A DNA stretch of 64,000 bases from Nageia nagi. Taxonomy: Eukaryota > Pinophyta. A program made the position numbers and the translations under genes. The notes beneath the pieces are model-generated. The model was not told the DNA's origin. It searched no databases and saw nothing but the letters and a program-made list of their open reading frames with translations. The stretch lies in the NCBI GenBank assembly GCA_050084985.1, contig JBITNC010000002.1, positions 1,550,001 to 1,614,000 on the forward strand. The letters run 5' to 3'. Every line of letters begins with the position of its first letter. The stretch's first letter is position 1. This document shows positions 59,674-64,000 of this stretch, piece after piece.

Positions 59674-61315
59674 CTCCCCCTTAATGTAATATTCGGATAG
59701 AGTGTAGAGAGAAGAAGAAAGATAGAGTAAGAGAGAGTTCTCCTCCAAAGAGATACAAGCAGAGATGAGAAATTTTACATCATTGAGAAATAAGCAAGAT
59801 CTTAGTTTGAGACTCATTACAATACCATTTGCCAAAATAGTTTACAATACAATCATTAACCATAACTAGTTTCATTGTAAGTGTAGTCGATCAACACTAA
59901 GTTGACATGTGAGCCTCCATGAGGTTGCCCACCCAAAGTAAGTAACCTACATTCTCAAGATGAAATCTGCAAGCTATAAGCAACTCATAAACAAGATTAG
60001 TTATATGCATCATATAACATTAATATCAATCACAAGATAAATAAACTAAGTAATACCATCCATAAATTGATCAATGATGCACCATAAGTCATCACGAAGA
60101 TGCTAAGCCAATACTTATAGTCATATGTTGTATATAAAATATTTGTTGATCAATAACAAAAAAGTATATATGCATATATAAGTTACCCACATATGAATAA
60201 CCAAACAGTGCTAACAAACACATACTAATTTCTCACATAGTGATAACAAAAATAAAATGTACCATGAGTTACTCATATAAAGTGAACTAACCATAAAGGT
60301 GTACATTTAGATCAACATTATATAACAAAAATAGCCTTCTAGGGATGAAGTTGTCATCACAAACATGAATTCAACATAGGAATTTAGACTTCACTCCCCT
60401 TTGAGAATAAATTCACTACCATAAGAAACTTTTGAAGTGCACACAACAAAGTTTCTAAAGTGGCTAGTGAATAAATTAGGAGGCATAAAGTTGAATGAAC
60501 AGAGCTGTAGTTGTTTCATCAAGAACTTTCTCCTTGATATAATGTGCTTAGAATTGTGGTACACTATAATTCATCACTAAGATGCCAAGCCCATACTTAT
60601 AGTCACCAGATAAAGGAATGCATAAACAAAGTATATAATCCAACAAAAGTTTAATAACTTTATTAATAAAGAAGAAATTATAATGGATTCAATAAAAATT
60701 AAACATTTACTTTCTTTTTAAGGGAAATTTCACCAACCCAATAGACTTCGTAAGCTTATAGAATTGAGTTTGAGGAAGAGAATTGGTGAATAAAAAACCA
60801 GCATTTAGAATTGATGGATAATACTACAAGTGTAGAAGACTATCCATAACCTTCTCTCTGATGAAGGGGGCTTGTATTTCTACATGCTTTGTTCTCTAAT
60901 AGAAAATAAGATTCTTTGCCAAAAAAATACTTGATCAATTATTTAAGAAATTTGAGATGTATGAACATGCTCATATGCTATTTCTTTTAGAAGATGCCTC
61001 AACCAAATGGTTTTTGGAAGTTGCAACTAACATTGCATAATATTCAACTTTAATGGTGGAGAGAGTAGTAGTAGGCTGCTTCTTGGATGTCCAAGAGATA
61101 GCACCTGAACCAATGCTAAGCACATAAATAGAGGTTGATTTTCTATCATCTCTATCTTCCTCATAATTAGAATCTAAGAATCATGAGAGAACAAATGAGG
61201 GCAACTTGTCATCCTTGAGAGCAAGATCCTTAGTACTAGCAACATACCTCAAAATTTGCTTAACAACATTGAAGTGTTTAACATATATCTTTTGCATAAA
61301 GTGAGCCATCAAATT
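59674..61315 (-). pseudogene. Copia A RNase H end, cut by copia B
   Basis: After the polypurine tract comes about 700 bp of untranslated sequence, then RNase H remnants at 60375-61315 on the minus strand: HFNVVKQILRYVASTKDLAL, RDDRKSTSIYVLSIGSGAISW and KKQPTTTLSTIKVEYYAM. It ends at 61315, where the LTR of copia B begins inside a sequence that should lead on into RT. The rest of copia A must lie beyond copia B, outside the window. Confidence 0.83.
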
Positions 61316-61813
61316 TGAAGGGATTGAAATATAAATAATACAATATTAAATGACCAAGATCTCATGGAAGCTCACACTAACATCAAAATAACTCAAGAAG
61401 ACAATCTCATAAAGATAACACAAGATGTAAGTGGTTTCTTCAACTAGGAGTACATCCACTAACTAGATCTCTCTTAATATTAAATATGAACTCTTACAAT
61501 TCTCCTAATCTCATCTCTTAAACACTATCCTTTAGCATAAATTTACTTCTCAAATTGGTGTATGATCCAAGGAGAGAGCCTTCTATTTATAGGCCAAAAT
61601 CCCTCTTTGAATCACCCTTTCACCCAATGTACAAAAGCGTGACATGCACATCCTATTACTTAAGAAGCATGCTCATGACATGGAGTGTAGGACAAATAAC
61701 ATTATCATATTCACTTCAATACTTAAAGTATCAAATGATACCCTTAAGTATTAGTGAACTTACAGGGATGATTATTATGAAACCTTTGCAATAATGCATT
61801 ATACATTTCAATA
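61316..61813 (-). repeat. 3' LTR of copia B
   Basis: 498 bp, TGAAGGGATTGAAATAT... to ...TTTCAATA; same length and family as the LTRs at 13255 and 21289. The polypurine tract next to it has decayed (TTACTCCTT on the plus strand). Confidence 0.88.
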
Positions 61814-64000
61814 TTACTCCTTAATGCAATGTTGGGATAGAGTGAATAAGAGAGAAGGAAGAGAGAAAGTAAGAGAGTTCTCCTCCAAACAAATACAACA
61901 GATATGGAAACTTTTTACATATTTATGAAGTAAGAAAGATCTAGTTTGAGACTCACTACTTTGCCAAATACAATCATTAACCATAATTGATTTTAATGTA
62001 CTTGAATTAGTCATCCAACTAGTAGTCATGAAGAGTCTCTAAGAGCTTGCATACCTAAAGTAAGTAACTTGTAATCTCAAAGGAACCTCTAGGTCATAAA
62101 TAACTCAAATAATAAGATTAGTTAGATGCAATATATTCATATCAATTAGGATATATGAATCACACAAATACCATCATGAATCGATCAATGGTGCATTATA
62201 AGTCATTTTAAAGATGCCAAGCCAAAACTCATAGTCAGCAACTATATATAAAACATGTGTTGATTATCATTACAAAATAGAGCATGCACATATGAGTTCT
62301 TCACATCTGGATAACTAAATAATGTAAAAAGATACATAAGAGTTTCTCACATATGGATAATTGAATAGTGCTAGATTGGCCAAACTTTTTGCTTTAAAAA
62401 TTTGTACAACAAGTTTCTAATGTAAAGTGAACTTACCACAAAGGTGTACAACAAAATTAACACAATACAACATAAAATTCTTCTAGGGGTAAGGTTGTCA
62501 TCACAAATATGAATTCAACACAAGAATTCAAACTTCACTCCCACTTGAGGGTAACTTCACCAATCCAATAGCATCTTTAAGATTATATAACTGAGCTTTC
62601 AAGAGGGGCTTCATGAACTAATTAGCAAAGTTCAAGGTGGATGGATAATACTCTAGGTGTATGATGCCATCAAGAACCTTTTTCCTGATAAAATGGGCAT
62701 GAATTTTTACATGTTTTATTTTTTGATTGAACATAGGATTCTTATCCAAAGAGATCATCAATTAATTATTTGAAGAAATCAAAGATGAGCCATCTTGCTC
62801 ATACCCAATTTCTTTCAGAAGATACCTTAGCCAAATCGCTTCCTAGGCTACAACAAACATGGCATAGTATTTAGCTTCTATGGTAGAAAGAGAAATAGTA
62901 GGTTGCTTCTTAGAAGCCCAAGGGATAGCACTTGAACCAATGCTAAATAAATATGTAAAGGTTTATTTTCTATCATCTCCATCTCTTCCATAGTTAGAAT
63001 ATGATAATCCAGAGAGAACAAATGAAGGCAACTTAGAATACTTAAGAGCAAGGTCTTTAATCTATGTAACATGCCTCAAGATTTATTTAAAAGCATTGAG
63101 ATACTCAACATATGGTTTTTACATGAAATGTGCTATTAGATTCATTGCAAAGGTAATATTTGGTCTGAAAATAATCAAATATAAAAGACTACCAATTAAT
63201 TGCTTGTAAGCTATAGCATCAACCAAATGAGAGTTGGAGTTCAGAGAAATAGTGATTCTAGGAGAGACTGGGATCATAGCATATTTACACTCCATTCTAA
63301 ACTTCTACAAAATATTTGATATATACTTAGATTGACTAAGATAAGTACAATCTTTGCATTGGTACACTTGCATTCCAAGATAGTAGTGTAAGAGATCAAG
63401 ATCAATCATTTTAAACATTGCCTTAAATTTGGATACGCACTCTTGAATGATTTATTCATTATTCTTAGTTATCAGAAGATCATCCATATAAAGGAGAATC
63501 AAGACCATGTCTTTTTTTAATTGAGCACATATAAATCGATGTCATAAAAACACTTGGAGAAACTAATGTATACAAAATACCTTGAAATCTTCCTATACCA
63601 AGCTCTAGGTTCTTGCTTCAGTCCATATAATGACTTCTTTAGCTTGTACACAAAGAACTCTTTGCCTTCCACAATGAACCCTTTTGGTTGATTCATAAAT
63701 ATTTCCACATCTAAGTCACCATTGAGAAATACACTCTTGATGTCAAGTTGAAAAACTTTTCATATGTAAGCTATAGAAAGAGAAAGAATAATTCTCACAG
63801 TAGGCATCTTTACCATGGGAGCAAAGGTTTTCTCATCATCTACACCATATTTTTGAGCAAAAATTTTGGCTACTAATCTTGCCTTGTATTTATCAATATC
63901 TCTAATAGAATTAAACTTGACCTTGAAGATCTACTTATTGCAAATCACATTCTTCTCTTTGGGATAAGGTACTAAATCCCTAGTTTTATTTTTCGTAAGT
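61814..64000 (-). pseudogene. Copia B pol remnant, runs off the window
   Basis: Minus strand. RNase H end at 62530-63110 (region of FADLFTKPL type, decayed); RT at 63200-64000 with LKKSLYGLKQEPRAWY (about 63600-63640), MEIFMNQPKGFIVEGKE near 63700, and the catalytic box reading YMDD instead of YVDD at 63479-63490. Closely parallels copia element 1 over its whole length. Many stops. Confidence 0.85.

Overview
The window is nuclear DNA of a seed plant. It is AT-rich, with one spliced housekeeping gene in a dense bed of LTR retrotransposons and some LINE and SINE copies. The intact gene (28449-34462, +) encodes the zeta subunit of the COPI coatomer in six coding exons, with a 3.4-kb first intron. 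Long introns and a deep pile of old LTR elements would fit a large, possibly gymnosperm, genome, but the sequence does not settle the species. I see no bacterial operon, CRISPR array, rRNA gene or intact tRNA gene.

Layout. 1-10048: 3' part of a SIRE/Maximus-like Ty1/copia element (+). Its pol stays in one frame broken only by stop codons. Its LTR region is swollen by tandem repeats and holds a small gag-only element with 873-bp LTRs (5065-8526, gene on -). 10049-10950: copia gag remnant (-). 13255-21786: complete but decayed copia element (-) with two 498-bp LTRs and an imperfect target-site duplication. 21787-25500: remnants of L1-type LINEs on opposite strands. 26269-28165: a SINE, a compound microsatellite and a 40-bp minisatellite just upstream of the coatomer gene. 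36411-36540: a small SINE with an exact 11-bp target duplication. 37671-38950: F-box pseudogene (+). 39297-41875: repeats, a doubtful LINE tail and a candidate solo LTR.

41995 to the end is a nested stack. A copia element (+) has its 5' LTR split by a chromodomain Ty3/gypsy element (42418-52888, -; TSD TGATG). That element has its reverse transcriptase split by a second gypsy element (44890-50175, -; TSD AAAAT). The gag of the same copia is cut by a third, deleted gypsy element (53969 to about 59216, -). That one is interrupted by copia A (-), and copia A by copia B (-), which runs off the window. B has a 498-bp LTR of the same family as the 13255-21786 element.

Three LTR elements here are internally deleted but have paired LTRs: the gag-only one, the second gypsy (lacking RT and integrase catalytic cores, yet in one reading frame) and the third gypsy (RNase H plus integrase only). 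They would depend on enzymes supplied by other copies. I found no unknown gene system. The most unusual items are these deletion derivatives, the array-filled LTRs, and the SINEs with exact target duplications. All alignments were made by eye.
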